From: Erwinia phyllosphaerae
GTDB taxonomy: Bacteria; Pseudomonadota; Gammaproteobacteria; Enterobacterales; Enterobacteriaceae
Assembly (NCBI RefSeq): GCF_019132875.1
Contig: NZ_JAHSPF010000004.1
Coordinates: forward strand, 186,001 to 250,000
Direction: 5' to 3'
DNA length: 64,000 nucleotides
Shown: one piece after another, positions 46,946 to 56,805 of the stretch
Layout of the letters: every line of letters starts with the position of its first letter
How positions within the stretch are numbered: the stretch's first letter is position 1
Made by a program: the position numbers and the translations under genes
The notes under the pieces: model-generated
Databases searched by the model: none
The model's input: only the letters and a program-made list of their open reading frames with translations
Told to the model about the DNA's origin: nothing

Positions 46946-47674
46946 ATGAATAAAATCGTATTCGTCGAGGACGATCAGGATGTTGGCGAACTGATTGCCG
47001 CCTATCTGAGCCGTCATGATATTGAAGTTATTGTTGAAAGCCGCGGCGACCGTGCCGAAGAAGTCATTAAAGCGACCATGCCCGACCTGGTGATGCTGGA
47101 TATTATGCTGCCGGGAAAAGACGGGATGACGCTCTGCCGCGATCTGCGTACCAGCCAGCAGTGGAAAGGCCCTATCGTGCTGCTAACCTCGCTGGACAGC
47201 GATATGAACCATATTTTATCGCTGGAGATGGGCGCTAACGATTATATTTTAAAAACCACGCCGCCTGCGGTGCTGCTCGCTCGCCTGCGGCTCCATCTAC
47301 GTCAGGCCGCCACGCAGAGCGGCGAAGAAGCCCCTGTGACCGCCAGCGTCAGTGCGCAAAAAGCGCTGCGCTTCGGCACGCTTTCGGTCGATCCGGTTAA
47401 CCGCCAGGTTACACTGTCCGGTGAGATTATCGCCTTATCTACGGCCGATTTCGATTTACTGTGGGAGCTGGCAACGCATGCTGGTTCCATCCTGAACCGT
47501 GACGCCCTGCTGAAAACGCTGCGCGGCGTTAGTTATGACGGAATGGATCGCAGCATCGACGTAGCAATCTCGCGGCTACGCAAAAAGCTGCTGGATAGCG
47601 CGACCGAGCCTTACCGGATTAAAACTATCCGCAACAAGGGCTATTTATTCGCGCCCCATGCCTGGGAAACGTAA
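46946..47674 (+). CDS. rstA: Response regulator RstA, without its kinase RstB
   Basis: 242 residues. OmpR-type regulator: receiver (about 1-120; Asp phosphorylation site in LVMLDIMLPGKDGMTLCRDL, and LLTSLDSDMNHILSLEMGAN) and winged-helix DNA-binding domain (about 140-240; LNRDALLKTLRGVSYDGMDR and RIKTIRNKGYLFAPHAW). Very close to E. coli RstA. The ATG at 46946 matches the E. coli start; the ribosome-binding site is weak. In E. coli rstB follows directly; here the next 330 bp hold no gene, and no rstB appears anywhere in the window. Confidence 0.96.
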   Translation: MNKIVFVEDDQDVGELIAAYLSRHDIEVIVESRGDRAEEVIKATMPDLVMLDIMLPGKDGMTLCRDLRTSQQWKGPIVLLTSLDSDMNHILSLEMGANDYILKTTPPAVLLARLRLHLRQAATQSGEEAPVTASVSAQKALRFGTLSVDPVNRQVTLSGEIIALSTADFDLLWELATHAGSILNRDALLKTLRGVSYDGMDRSIDVAISRLRKKLLDSATEPYRIKTIRNKGYLFAPHAWET

Positions 47675-47699
47675 GCTGCGATCGGGATGTGGCTTTATG

Positions 47700-47785
47700 G
47701 TTTGGCGCATGGAAGCGCCAACCGAGCCATAAGAGACGATTTCACGGCGAGTCCGTGTTTCGAGCTGCCCTTGATGCTTTACGCC
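47700..47785 (+). repeat. Intergenic structured repeat, copy 1
   Basis: 86 bp with two hairpins: TTGGCGC-ATGGAA-GCGCCAA (47702-47721) and CACGG-CGAGT-CCGTG (about 47743-47757). 81 of 86 bases match copy 2. Confidence 0.85.
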
Positions 47786-47905
47786 GTACCGATAGCGACT
47801 TTAATAGCGCCCAACAGCCCTCACTGCCTTACGCCGATCCCACAACACCCTTAACAGCGACTCAACCGCTCAGCCAGCAGCAAGGGCTGCTCGAAAAAGC
47901 GGACC

Positions 47906-47991
47906 GTTTGGCGCATGGACGCGCCAACCGAGCCATCAGGGATGATTTCACGGCGAGTCCGTGTTTCGAGCTGCCCTTGATGCCTTACGCC
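47906..47991 (+). repeat. Intergenic structured repeat, copy 2
   Basis: Same 86-bp element, direct orientation, 120 bp after copy 1. The hairpins TTGGCGC-ATGGAC-GCGCCAA and CACGG-CGAGT-CCGTG are preserved, with changes only in a loop and between the hairpins. Confidence 0.85.
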
Positions 47992-48010
47992 TATCCCACA
48001 GCGCTTTAAA

Positions 48011-49402
48011 TCAGGACTCGACCCATACCGTCTGCGCGTTAGTAAATTCCCGAATGCCAAAGTGGGACAGCTCGCGACCGTAACCGCTCTGTTTTACCCC
48101 GCCAATCGGCACACGCGGATCGGAGAAGCTCGGCGTATTGATAAACATACCGCCGGTTTCCACTCTTGCTGCCAGACTGCGCGCCTTCGGCAGATCCTTA
48201 CTCCACAGGCTACCGCCCAGACCGAACTCGGAATCGTTCGCCATGGCAATGGCATCGTCCGCATCTTTCGCCACGATCAATGAAGCCACCGGGCCAAACA
48301 GCTCCTGCTTAAAGCTGGTCATGCCTGGCTTCACGTTGCTCAGCACGGTGGGTGCATAAAAGTTCGCTGTGCCCTCAATCACATGACCGCCCAGCAAACA
48401 TTCCGCGCCCTCGGCAATGGTTGCCTGCACCTGCGTATCCAGCTCGTCACGCAGATCGTAACGCGCCATCGGGCCAATATAGGTCGCTTCATCACGCGGA
48501 TCGCCAACCACCATCTCTTTTACCGCCGCCACAAATTTATCGCGGAATTCGGCAAACACGCTCTCTTCAACAATAATACGCTTCGCCGCCAGACAAACCT
48601 GGCCGCCGTTCATAAAGCGCCCCGCAACCGCGCCTTTAACCGCTGCGTCGATATCCGCGTCGGCCAGCACGATAAAGGCATCGGAACCACCCAGCTCCAG
48701 CACGCTTTTTTTCACTGCCGCCCCGGCCAGCGCCGCAATGGCTCCGCCAGCCCGCACGCTGCCGGTCAGGGTTACGGCTGCGATACGACGATCCTTAATG
48801 AGGGTAGCGACCGCATCGTTATCCGCATTCAGAACTTTAAACAGCCCTTCCGCCACGCCAGCTTCCGCCAGCACCGACTGCAACAACAGCGCGCTACCCA
48901 TAATGCTCGGCGCTGGCTTCAGCAGATAGCTGTTACCCGCCATGATAATCGGCACGGCACCGCGCAAAACCTGCCATACCGGGAAGTTCCACGGCATCAC
49001 GGCCAGGATTGCGCCAATCGGCAAATAGTTAACGTAAGCTTTTTCGTTCTCAACCATGGTGGCTTCTGGCGCAAGAAACGCCGGGCCTTGCTCCGCATAC
49101 CATTCACACAAACGCGCGCTTTTTTCTACTTCGGCCAGGCTCTGGGTAATCGGCTTACCCATTTCGTCGGTCATCATTTCCGCCAGCGCGCGGGCGTGTT
49201 TACGCAGGCTGCCAGCCACGTTCTGCAACAGCTGGCTGCGGGTATGGATGTCGCTATGACGCCAGTCCTGAAACGCACGGTCGGTCTGTGCCAGCGCGGT
49301 TTCTACTTCAGCCGCTGTGGCAAACGGCGTCTGACGAATAATTTCGCCGGTAAAAGGATTGCGGGAAACAGCGCCCGCCTGAGCAGCAGATAAAGTCGTC
49401 AT
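48011..49402 (-). CDS. sad: Succinate semialdehyde dehydrogenase Sad
   Basis: NAD-dependent aldehyde dehydrogenase, 463 residues (462 in E. coli Sad/YneI). Catalytic Glu in LELGGSDAFIVL and Cys in MNGGQVCLAAKR are intact; NADP/NAD-site segments MPWNFPVWQVLRGAVP and LTGSVRAGGAIAA fit. Oxidises succinic semialdehyde to succinate. Divergent from a PtrR-like LysR gene, as in E. coli (yneI/yneJ), which strengthens the call. Good ribosome-binding site AGGAG. Confidence 0.94.
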   Translation of the reverse strand: MTTLSAAQAGAVSRNPFTGEIIRQTPFATAAEVETALAQTDRAFQDWRHSDIHTRSQLLQNVAGSLRKHARALAEMMTDEMGKPITQSLAEVEKSARLCEWYAEQGPAFLAPEATMVENEKAYVNYLPIGAILAVMPWNFPVWQVLRGAVPIIMAGNSYLLKPAPSIMGSALLLQSVLAEAGVAEGLFKVLNADNDAVATLIKDRRIAAVTLTGSVRAGGAIAALAGAAVKKSVLELGGSDAFIVLADADIDAAVKGAVAGRFMNGGQVCLAAKRIIVEESVFAEFRDKFVAAVKEMVVGDPRDEATYIGPMARYDLRDELDTQVQATIAEGAECLLGGHVIEGTANFYAPTVLSNVKPGMTSFKQELFGPVASLIVAKDADDAIAMANDSEFGLGGSLWSKDLPKARSLAARVETGGMFINTPSFSDPRVPIGGVKQSGYGRELSHFGIREFTNAQTVWVES

Positions 49403-49524
49403 AAATTCTCCTGTAAAGCGTTTTCGCTTAGCGTGTTATTCGTTGTTGGTAACATCATAGCCTTGCACAGCTTTCCTGAAAAATGAATAATAATGAAAAT
49501 ATCCTGCTCAAAAAGAGAATGTAT

Positions 49525-50385
49525 ATGGATCTGACCCAGCTGGAAGTCTTCCGCGCTATTGCTGAAGAAGGAAGTGTTACTGCCGCCGCCGGAAAGCTGC
49601 ACCGCGTTCCTTCTAATATTTCCACGCGCTTGCGCCAGCTGGAGGAAGAGCTGGGCACGGAACTGTTCAGTCGGGAGAAGCTGCGGCTGCATATCACCGA
49701 TGCAGGCCGCACGCTGCTCGATTATGCCCAGCGCATTCTGGCGCTGACCGAAGAAGCGCGTATCCAGGTTTCCAGCCAGCATCCGGCAGGCGTTTTTACG
49801 CTTGGCTCAATTGAAAGCACCGCCGCCGTTCGGCTTCCTCCCTTGATTGCGCGTTACCATCAGAGCTGGCCAGAGGTGGAGCTGGGTCTTTCAACCGGCC
49901 CTTCCGGCGAGATGATCGATGGGCTGCTGGCCGGCAACTACAGCGCCATCTTTATTGACGGGCCGCCGAAACATCCGCAGCTGGAAGGCATTGCCGTTTT
50001 TGCCGAAGAGCTGGTGCTGATCTCCTCGCTGAACCATCCACCCGTTACCAGCGCCAAAGCCATTTCCGGCGCGACCATTTACGCTTTTCGCGCTAACTGC
50101 TCCTACCGTCGCCTGTTCGAAAACTGGTTTGCTCGTGAAAACGCCGCGCCGGGCAAAATTTTTGAGATGGAGTCCTATCACGGCATCCTGGCCTGCGTTA
50201 GCGCCGGAGCCGGACTGGCGCTGGTCCCCAAAAGCATGCTGGAAAATATGCCGGGCAAAGACAGCGTCAGCGCCTGGCCGCTGGCGGATAGCATGGGCAA
50301 GCTGGCCATCTGGCTAATCTGGCGCAAGGGCGGCGGCTCGGCCAATCTGCGAGCGCTGGTAAACCTGTTAGAAGTGCAGGAGTAA
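49525..50385 (+). CDS. ptrR: LysR regulator PtrR (YneJ)
   Basis: 286 residues from the ATG at 49525: MDLTQLEVFRAIAEEGSVTA opens exactly like E. coli YneJ/PtrR, and STGPSGEMIDGLLAGNYSAIFIDGP and FRANCSYRRLFENWF are near-identical in the effector domain. AAAGAGA lies upstream; the frame upstream to 49483 adds an unmatched tail. Controls the divergent sad gene in E. coli. Shared 122-bp promoter region. Confidence 0.93.
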   Translation: MDLTQLEVFRAIAEEGSVTAAAGKLHRVPSNISTRLRQLEEELGTELFSREKLRLHITDAGRTLLDYAQRILALTEEARIQVSSQHPAGVFTLGSIESTAAVRLPPLIARYHQSWPEVELGLSTGPSGEMIDGLLAGNYSAIFIDGPPKHPQLEGIAVFAEELVLISSLNHPPVTSAKAISGATIYAFRANCSYRRLFENWFARENAAPGKIFEMESYHGILACVSAGAGLALVPKSMLENMPGKDSVSAWPLADSMGKLAIWLIWRKGGGSANLRALVNLLEVQE

Positions 50386-50433
50386 GCGTGCTGAACTACG
50401 CTTAAGCCACCTGTTAGCAAGATGGAAAAAATT

Positions 50434-50973
50434 ATGCTGTGGCTGTACAACACATTGATCGTGCTGGGAACTATTGCCGCGATGGAGCTTATCGCCGCGC
50501 TTTCGCATAAATATATTATGCACGGCTGGGGTTGGGGCTGGCACCTCTCCCACCATGAACCGCGCAAAGGCTGGTTTGAAGTCAACGATCTTTACGCCGT
50601 CGTCTTTGCGGTGCTTTCTGTCGTGCTGATTTATCTGGGAAGCATCGGCTACTGGCCTTTACAATGGATCGGCGCGGGCATGACGGCATACGGCCTGCTC
50701 TATTTTATGGTGCACGATGGTCTGGTTCACCAGCGCTGGCCGTTCCGCTATGTGCCGCGCAAAGGCTATCTGAAACGTTTGTATATGGCGCACCGGCTGC
50801 ATCATGCCGTACGCGGCCGCGAAGGCTGCGTCTCTTTTGGTTTTCTCTATGCGCCGCCGGTCGCTAAACTTCAGGCAACGCTGCGCCAGCGACATGGCCG
50901 TCGTAAGCGCGCGGACGCTGCCACAGCGCCGCAGGACGAGGCGGAGCAGACGCAGCCAGTCGTGAAGCGATAG
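50434..50973 (+). CDS. crtZ: Beta-carotene hydroxylase CrtZ
   Basis: 179 residues, non-haem di-iron hydroxylase making zeaxanthin from beta-carotene. The His boxes are intact: HKYIMHGWGWGWHLSHHEPR, HDGLVHQRWPFRY and HRLHHAV. The ATG at 50434 (MLWLYNTLIVLG) matches the P. ananatis CrtZ start; an earlier ATG (50422) adds four residues. Transcribed opposite to the rest of the crt cluster, and its last 110 bp overlap the 3' end of crtB on the other strand. Confidence 0.96.
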   Translation: MLWLYNTLIVLGTIAAMELIAALSHKYIMHGWGWGWHLSHHEPRKGWFEVNDLYAVVFAVLSVVLIYLGSIGYWPLQWIGAGMTAYGLLYFMVHDGLVHQRWPFRYVPRKGYLKRLYMAHRLHHAVRGREGCVSFGFLYAPPVAKLQATLRQRHGRRKRADAATAPQDEAEQTQPVVKR

Positions 50974-51835
50974 CCTTGCATCCTCCCGCCGCCAGCAGGC
51001 CCAGCTTTTCTGCCTTGCTGGTGCCCTGCCGCCGCTCCCAGGCGGCGGTTCCCGCTTTGCGAACCTTCACACCAATTTCCCGATAGACGCCGCGCGCGGT
51101 GGCAATAGCCCAGGCCGAACGCAGCGGCAGACCCGCCAGCCCGGCATCCGCCGAAAGATAGTAAGGTTCAGCGGCCGCCACCAGCCGATCGGCCACGCGC
51201 GCCAGCCGTTCACGGTTGACTGGCTCAGCATAGTTTTTCAACGTCAGCCCCTCTTCTTCCAGCCAGTGGATCGGCAGGTAGCAGCGACCGGTTTGGGCAT
51301 CCTCAACGATATCGCGAGCGATATTGGTCAACTGAAAAGCCAGCCCTAAATCACAGGCGCGATCCAGTACCGCCTCATCGCGCACGCCCATCACCCGCGC
51401 CATCATCAGGCCAACCACGCCTGCAACGTGATAGCAGTAGCGCAAAGTATCATCCAGGCTGTAATAGAGGTCGCCGCGCACGTCCATGGCGTAACCTTCC
51501 AGATGATCGAACGCCTGCTGCTGCGGGATAGCGTGTGCCAGAGCCACTTCCTGAAAAGCGGCAAAGGCCGGATCGCTCATCGACTCGCCCATACAGGCGC
51601 GAATAGTCAGCGCCTTTAACATTTGCAGTCGTGCTTCTGGCGTGGTCTGCGCGCTGTTTTCCTGTCTGAAACCTAACTGCTGGTCGTCAATCACATCATC
51701 GCAGTGGCGACACCAGGCATAGAGCATCAGCGCGCTGCGGCGGGTTGCCGGATCGAACAGCTTCGCCGCCGTCGCAAAGCTTTTGGACCCCACCGCCATT
51801 GTTTCCGTGGCGTGACTGAGCAACGGCTCGTTCAT
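50864..51835 (-). CDS. crtB: Phytoene synthase CrtB
   Basis: 323 residues. Condenses two geranylgeranyl diphosphates to 15-cis-phytoene. Family motifs: LYAWCRHCDDVIDDQ (first Asp-rich motif), RYCYHVAGVVGLMMA and AFQLTNIARDIVEDAQTGRCYLP (second). About 12 residues longer at the C-terminus than P. ananatis CrtB, in the stretch overlapped by crtZ. Start at ATG 51835 overlaps the crtI stop (ATGA). Confidence 0.96.
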   Translation of the reverse strand: MNEPLLSHATETMAVGSKSFATAAKLFDPATRRSALMLYAWCRHCDDVIDDQQLGFRQENSAQTTPEARLQMLKALTIRACMGESMSDPAFAAFQEVALAHAIPQQQAFDHLEGYAMDVRGDLYYSLDDTLRYCYHVAGVVGLMMARVMGVRDEAVLDRACDLGLAFQLTNIARDIVEDAQTGRCYLPIHWLEEEGLTLKNYAEPVNRERLARVADRLVAAAEPYYLSADAGLAGLPLRSAWAIATARGVYREIGVKVRKAGTAAWERRQGTSKAEKLGLLAAGGCKAIASRLAASAPPRPAALWQRPRAYDGHVAGAALPEV

Positions 51836-53313
51836 CGTATAATATCCTCCAGGATCAGGCTGGCGGTCACTTTGGCAGAAGCAATCACGCCCGGAATGCC
51901 CGCGCCAGGATGCGTCCCCGCGCCGACCAGGTAGAGATTTTTGATTTTGCTGTCGCGGTTGTGCGGGCGGAACCAGGCGCTCTGCGTCAGCAGCGGTTCA
52001 ACGGAAAAAGCGGAACCCAGATGCGCGCCCAGCTCGTCACGAAAATCAAACGGCGTGAAGATTTTTTCCATCACCAGCTGCTCGCGCAGGCCCGGCATAT
52101 AGTGCTCTTCCAGATAGGCAAAAATACGCTCTTTCAGCTTTGGCCCTTCCACTTCCCAGTCGATATCGGCCACGCCCAGGTTAGGTACCGGTGCCAGCAC
52201 GTAAAAGCTACCGCAGCCTGGTGGTGCCAGAGAAGGGTCGGTGACGCAGGGCGAATGCAGATAAAGCGAGAAGTCATCAGCCAGCTTGTCGTGATGAAAG
52301 ATATCCTCAATCAGTTCTTTATAGCGCGGCCCAAAGCAGACCGTATGGTGCGCCAGCTGGCTGTGCGGATTGTTCAGCCCAAAGTAGATAACGAACAGAG
52401 AATTACTCATGCTTTTACGCTTGAGCGCTTTGGCCTGCGCTGCGCCGTGCGGATGGTGACCAAGCAGCTTGTCATAGGTTTGCACTACGTCAGCATTAGA
52501 GGCCACGGCTTCCACTTCAATACGCCGCCCGTCCGCGGTGCGTACTGCGGTAATACGATCGCCTTCCGTTTCCAGCTTACTGACCGGCGTGTTTAGCTCG
52601 ATTTCGCCGCCCAGCTCGCGAAAAAGCTTTACCAGCCCCTGAACCATTGCGCCGGTACCGCCGCGGGCAAACCAGACGCCCCACTGGCGCTCCAGCGCAT
52701 GGATCAGGGTGTAAATAGACGAGGCGGCAAAAGGATTACCGCCGACCAGCAGCGAATGAAAGGAGAAAGCCTGGCGCAAGTGCTCATCTTTAATAAACTT
52801 TGACACCATGCTGTAAACGCTGTTCCAGGCCTGTAACCGCACCAGCTGCGGCGCGGCGCGGGCCATATCGCGCACGGAAAGAAAAGGTACGCTGCCAAGC
52901 TTCAGGTAACCCTCTTTAAACACCTCGCGCGAGTAGGCGTGAAAGCGACGATAGCCCGCCACGTCGTCAGGATTGAAACGGGCGATCTGCTCTTCTAACT
53001 CCTGCTGATCGTTGTCGTAATCCATGACTTCGCCGGAGTCCCAGCACAGCCGATAGAAAGGTTTGACCGGCAGCATATCGATAAACTCGGCGGTACGTCT
53101 CCCGCCCAGCGTAAACAGTTCTTCGATTGCCGACGGATCGGTAATCACCGTTGGGCCTGCATCAAAGGTAAACCCCCGATCGTGATAGACATAAGCGCGG
53201 CCGCCGGGCTTGTCGCGCGCTTCCAGCAGCAGCACGGGAATGCCCGCGGCCTGAAGACGGATAGCCAAAGCCAGGCCGCCGATACCGGCGCCAATTACAA
53301 TTGTTTTTTTCAT
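51832..53313 (-). CDS. crtI: Phytoene desaturase CrtI (lycopene-forming)
   Basis: 493 residues. FAD-dependent four-step desaturation of phytoene to lycopene. N-terminal dinucleotide-binding VIGAGIGGLALAIRLQAAGIPVLLLEARDKPGGRAY; C-terminal family signature of CrtI-type desaturases, LYLVGAGTHPGAGIPGVIASAK. Start and stop overlap crtY (TGATG) and crtB (ATGA), so all are translationally coupled. Confidence 0.97.
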   Translation of the reverse strand: MKKTIVIGAGIGGLALAIRLQAAGIPVLLLEARDKPGGRAYVYHDRGFTFDAGPTVITDPSAIEELFTLGGRRTAEFIDMLPVKPFYRLCWDSGEVMDYDNDQQELEEQIARFNPDDVAGYRRFHAYSREVFKEGYLKLGSVPFLSVRDMARAAPQLVRLQAWNSVYSMVSKFIKDEHLRQAFSFHSLLVGGNPFAASSIYTLIHALERQWGVWFARGGTGAMVQGLVKLFRELGGEIELNTPVSKLETEGDRITAVRTADGRRIEVEAVASNADVVQTYDKLLGHHPHGAAQAKALKRKSMSNSLFVIYFGLNNPHSQLAHHTVCFGPRYKELIEDIFHHDKLADDFSLYLHSPCVTDPSLAPPGCGSFYVLAPVPNLGVADIDWEVEGPKLKERIFAYLEEHYMPGLREQLVMEKIFTPFDFRDELGAHLGSAFSVEPLLTQSAWFRPHNRDSKIKNLYLVGAGTHPGAGIPGVIASAKVTASLILEDIIR

Positions 53314-54476
53314 CAGAAAGCTCGCAGCCGGGGAGTTTTTTTGAGCACGGCCAGCAATGCCTCACCGACCGGTACCGGGGGCTTGCCTGTAAGGATCCGT
53401 GCCATATCTGTAGGTTTGAGACGGCCGGCGTAAAACCTGGCGATCAGCCCGTCGTCCAGCTGATAAAAACGCTGCATAACCTGCCAGCGCCGTTCCGGGC
53501 GACCGGCAAGAAATAACATGCGGTTGAGTATGCGAAAGAATCGCTGGCGCTGCCACTCACGGGCGGCAAACTGCGCTATCAGCTCTTGCAGCTGTCGGTG
53601 CGAGGTTAAGGGCGTAGCGGCGATTTTATCGGCCAGCGTTGCCGCCAGCGGCAGTGAATAGCCGGTTGTCGCATGAAACAATCCGGCACGCAGGCCGCTA
53701 TAAATGCGTTCGCCCTGCTGCTGGCGAAACGCTTTTGGCTGCCCCTGCAACGTAATCGGCAGGCTTCCCTGCTCCTCGCGCTGTAAATGTGCCAGCTTCC
53801 AGCCCTGCGCCTGCGCATAGTCGGCGATGCGCTGCCGCGCCATTTCGCTGTCCAGCACGCTGCTGTCCTGATAGTGGGTATCTTCAATCAGCAGCGTATC
53901 GGCAGAAAGCGGCAGCGTGTAGACAAAACGGTAGCTTTGCTGCTGGTCTACCGTGGCATCCATCAGGATCGGCCGCGTCAGCCCGTGCGGCTCCGCCAGC
54001 TGCCACTGCTGGCCTAAAAATGCCTGCAGGCCGACGGTTAAATAAGGGCTGGGCTGATAGCCTCGTCCGTCAATAACCGCTCTGGCATGCAGCGTCCGGC
54101 CATCGCTTAGCGTCACGCTCTGCACGCCGACCTTGCTCACTTTTATCAGCGTTTGCAGCTTGTTTCCTAATGCCTTTTCCAGCGGTGCAGCAAAGCTTTC
54201 CGCCGTCACGCTCAGATAGTCACCGGACAGCGTGCGCCGAAAGCGCGGGAAACGCACGTCGTAACCCTGCCAGCGATGCGCCACCATTGGCCGCAGCCAT
54301 TCATGTTGCTCTGACGTTAAATCGTGCTGATGAAAGGACCAGGTGTGATTGCCGCCTGCCCGCTCGCCCGCTTCCAGCACCAGCACGTTTAACGAAGGCT
54401 GCTGCTGCTGTAGCCGCCAGGCGATCAGTCCATTAGCCAGGCCGCCGCCGACCAGAATGAGATCCCATTTTTTCAT
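53313..54476 (-). CDS. crtY: Lycopene beta-cyclase CrtY
   Basis: 387 residues from the ATG at 54476. Makes beta-carotene from lycopene. Dinucleotide-binding motif LILVGGGLANGLIAWRLQ at the N-terminus, then GGNHTWSFH (CrtY signature), and VIDGRGYQPS and LRAGLFHATTGYSLPLAA. The start overlaps the crtX stop as ATGA; the longer frame upstream runs inside crtX. Ends in the TGATG overlap with crtI. Confidence 0.96.
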   Translation of the reverse strand: MKKWDLILVGGGLANGLIAWRLQQQQPSLNVLVLEAGERAGGNHTWSFHQHDLTSEQHEWLRPMVAHRWQGYDVRFPRFRRTLSGDYLSVTAESFAAPLEKALGNKLQTLIKVSKVGVQSVTLSDGRTLHARAVIDGRGYQPSPYLTVGLQAFLGQQWQLAEPHGLTRPILMDATVDQQQSYRFVYTLPLSADTLLIEDTHYQDSSVLDSEMARQRIADYAQAQGWKLAHLQREEQGSLPITLQGQPKAFRQQQGERIYSGLRAGLFHATTGYSLPLAATLADKIAATPLTSHRQLQELIAQFAAREWQRQRFFRILNRMLFLAGRPERRWQVMQRFYQLDDGLIARFYAGRLKPTDMARILTGKPPVPVGEALLAVLKKTPRLRAF

Positions 54477-55744
54477 CCCGCTGCTCCAGGCCTGAAGGCC
54501 TTTGCGGCCAGTGCCTGCTCCACAATATCTGCCGCCTTCGGCGCGCCGCCCGCCTGCCGCAGCTGGTTTTGTGCGGTCTGCATGGCGGATGAATTGTCCT
54601 GGTTGTGCAGCAGCAGCGCCAGATTCTGCGCCATTTTTTTGCTGCTGGCGAAACGGGAAACGCGACGGCCAAGGCCGTTCCACGCCACGCGCGCCGCCAC
54701 TCCGGGCTGATCGAAAGCGATTGGTACGACCAGTACGGGGGTGGATGTACTGACGGCATCCGCGACGGTATTTAATCCGCCGTGGGTAATGACCGCGTTG
54801 GCCTGCTGTAGCACGCTAAGCTGATCGGCAAAGTCTGTTACCCAGTAAGCGCCGCAGGCTTTTAACTCCGCTTCCTGTTTGGCAGATAAACCGCCGCAGT
54901 GGGCAATCAGAAGCTGTACGTGCAGACGGCTACAGGCGCGAGCGATAGTTTTAAACAGCCGAAAACGGTGTCCCTGCAGCGTGCCCAGCGAAGCAAAGAC
55001 GAAAGGCCGCGCTGACCACAGCGGCCAGAAGCGATCTTCCGTTTTCCCGGGGCGCAGCGGCCCAACCTGGTAGAAATGCGCAGGCAGATGTCGACGAGGA
55101 AGATCGAGGGCAGGCACTGTCTGGCTGATTTGCGCCAGCGGCGAAAGGCATTCGTGCAGGCTCTGGCGCGGCGGCAGGCCAAATTTTGCGGCGTTGCGGG
55201 CAATCACGCGTCCGTGGCTGCGCATTATCCAGTCATAAATGCGCTGGCTGGTACGAAAGCGTTTTTGCGCCGCCTCGTCCGTGCCGTAAGAGAAAGGCAT
55301 TACCGGCAGCGGTAGTCCTTCCTCGCGATTAACCGGCAGCGCGCAGGCTACCGAGACAAAAGGTAGCGCCAGCGCTTCGGCGACCAGGCCGCCGGCGGCT
55401 TCCATCTGATCCACGATTAATCCATCAACGTTGAGCTTGTCCAGCACCGCGGGTAGTTCACGGCACAGCATCTCGGTGGTGCGGGACATATCTTTTATCA
55501 GCGCCAGCAGCGAAAAACCGGCGGGCCTGGCGGCAAGTTTTAACGTGCGGGCCAGCGAGCCGGGCGGATGCGAAGCCGCGCCGACGGCATAAAAAGCGAT
55601 ACGCTTATCGTTGAGCAGCTCGGCCGCTTCGGCCTGATGAATAAAGGTCACCTGATGACCGCGCTCAATCAGCTCCTGCGCCAGCGCCTGTAAAGCATAC
55701 CAGTGGCTGTAAAGCGGCGGCGCGATCACCGCGTAGTGACTCAT
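54473..55744 (-). CDS. crtX: Zeaxanthin glucosyltransferase CrtX
   Basis: 423 residues, GT1-family transferase that adds glucose to the zeaxanthin hydroxyl groups. N-terminal [25 protein letters not shown], the [10 protein letters not shown] junction, and the C-terminal UDP-sugar-binding segment [28 protein letters not shown] and [17 protein letters not shown]. Overlaps idi upstream (ATGA). Confidence 0.95.
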   Translation of the reverse strand: MSHYAVIAPPLYSHWYALQALAQELIERGHQVTFIHQAEAAELLNDKRIAFYAVGAASHPPGSLARTLKLAARPAGFSLLALIKDMSRTTEMLCRELPAVLDKLNVDGLIVDQMEAAGGLVAEALALPFVSVACALPVNREEGLPLPVMPFSYGTDEAAQKRFRTSQRIYDWIMRSHGRVIARNAAKFGLPPRQSLHECLSPLAQISQTVPALDLPRRHLPAHFYQVGPLRPGKTEDRFWPLWSARPFVFASLGTLQGHRFRLFKTIARACSRLHVQLLIAHCGGLSAKQEAELKACGAYWVTDFADQLSVLQQANAVITHGGLNTVADAVSTSTPVLVVPIAFDQPGVAARVAWNGLGRRVSRFASSKKMAQNLALLLHNQDNSSAMQTAQNQLRQAGGAPKAADIVEQALAAKAFRPGAAG

Positions 55745-56784
55745 CCCTCGCTCCTGGTATAGTGCAGTTTTGCCTGACGAAGCTCGCTAAGATTGGCGCT
55801 ACCGGTGCAGAAACAGACGATGCGTAGCTGTTCGATTAAGGTACGAAAATGCTCGACGGCTGCCTCGGCTGACGCGCTGGCGCTGTTAAGCACGGCGGCC
55901 GCCTGGCCAACCAGGCTGGCCCCCAGCGCCAGCGCTTTAGCCGCATCAATGCCATCGGCAATACCGCCGGAAGCAATCAACGGCATCGCGGGTAACCCGG
56001 TATGAATAGCGCGTAGCGTTTCAGATGTAGGAATGCCCCAGTCGGCAAAGGCCATCGCAATACGCCGCTGCGCAGGATGTTCCGCCCTTTCCGCTTCGAC
56101 CGCCGCCCAGCTGGTGCCGCCAGCGCCCGCCACGTCAATCATGGCAACCCCGGCTTCGCTCAGCTGCCGCGCCACGTTAGTTGAAATCCCTGCGCCGACT
56201 TCTTTGATCACTACCGGCACCGTAAGCCGTTTAACCAGCTGGCCAATAGCATCAAGCACGCCGCGCCAGTCGCGATCGCCGCCGGTTTGCAGGGCTTCCT
56301 GTAAGGGATTGAGATGCACGATAAGCGCGTCGGCATGGATCATCTCGACCGCACGCCGGGCATAGTCCAGCCCGCGCGCGCCGCGAATTTGCGCCGCGCC
56401 CAGATTAGCTAATAAAGGGATATCGGGTGCAATTTCCCGCAGCTCGCTGTTCAGGCCAAAGCTGGCCTCGCTTTCCAACGCCACGCGCTGCGAGCCAACG
56501 CCCATCGCCAGCCCTAACTGCTGGGCGGTTTGTGCCAGATGTCGATTGATATGGCGAGCGCGAGCGGCCCCCCCGGTCATCGAACTAATCAGCAGCGGAG
56601 CCTGCAGCTTTTTACCAAACAGCGTGCTGCTAAGATCGATGCCGTCCAGATCCAGCTCTGGCAGCGCGCAGTGCTCAAAGTGCCAGTGTTCAAACCCCGT
56701 TCGGGCTTTAGGCACGTTGAGCGCCGGGTTGAGGACAATATCAAGATGATCGTTCTTACGCTGTACAAGGTTCGCGTCCTTCAT
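55741..56784 (-). CDS. idi: Type-2 isopentenyl-diphosphate delta-isomerase
   Basis: FMN- and NADPH-dependent isomerase (Fni type) that interconverts IPP and DMAPP. 347 residues, TIM barrel. Characteristic blocks: [99 protein letters not shown]. The type-2 enzyme in the crt operon is the P. agglomerans arrangement; P. ananatis lacks it. Follows crtE by 21 bp. Confidence 0.96.
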   Translation of the reverse strand: MKDANLVQRKNDHLDIVLNPALNVPKARTGFEHWHFEHCALPELDLDGIDLSSTLFGKKLQAPLLISSMTGGAARARHINRHLAQTAQQLGLAMGVGSQRVALESEASFGLNSELREIAPDIPLLANLGAAQIRGARGLDYARRAVEMIHADALIVHLNPLQEALQTGGDRDWRGVLDAIGQLVKRLTVPVVIKEVGAGISTNVARQLSEAGVAMIDVAGAGGTSWAAVEAERAEHPAQRRIAMAFADWGIPTSETLRAIHTGLPAMPLIASGGIADGIDAAKALALGASLVGQAAAVLNSASASAEAAVEHFRTLIEQLRIVCFCTGSANLSELRQAKLHYTRSEG

Positions 56785-56805
56785 TCACTCTCCGCATCTC
56801 AACAA

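Larger units (their letters stand above)
47675..48010. other. Gene-free region after rstA, holding two structured repeats
   Basis: About 335 bp between rstA and the sad stop. It carries the 86-bp repeat pair described at 47700 and 47906, and a third, degenerate trace of its end at 47827-47843. The open plus-strand frame that crosses it is the product of the repeat, not a gene. I find no remnant of rstB. Confidence 0.7.

Noticed and set aside
47689-48009. A 106-residue plus-strand open frame behind rstA
   Set aside because: It is made by the structured repeats (the same peptide words appear twice) and has no ribosome-binding site or homology known to me.
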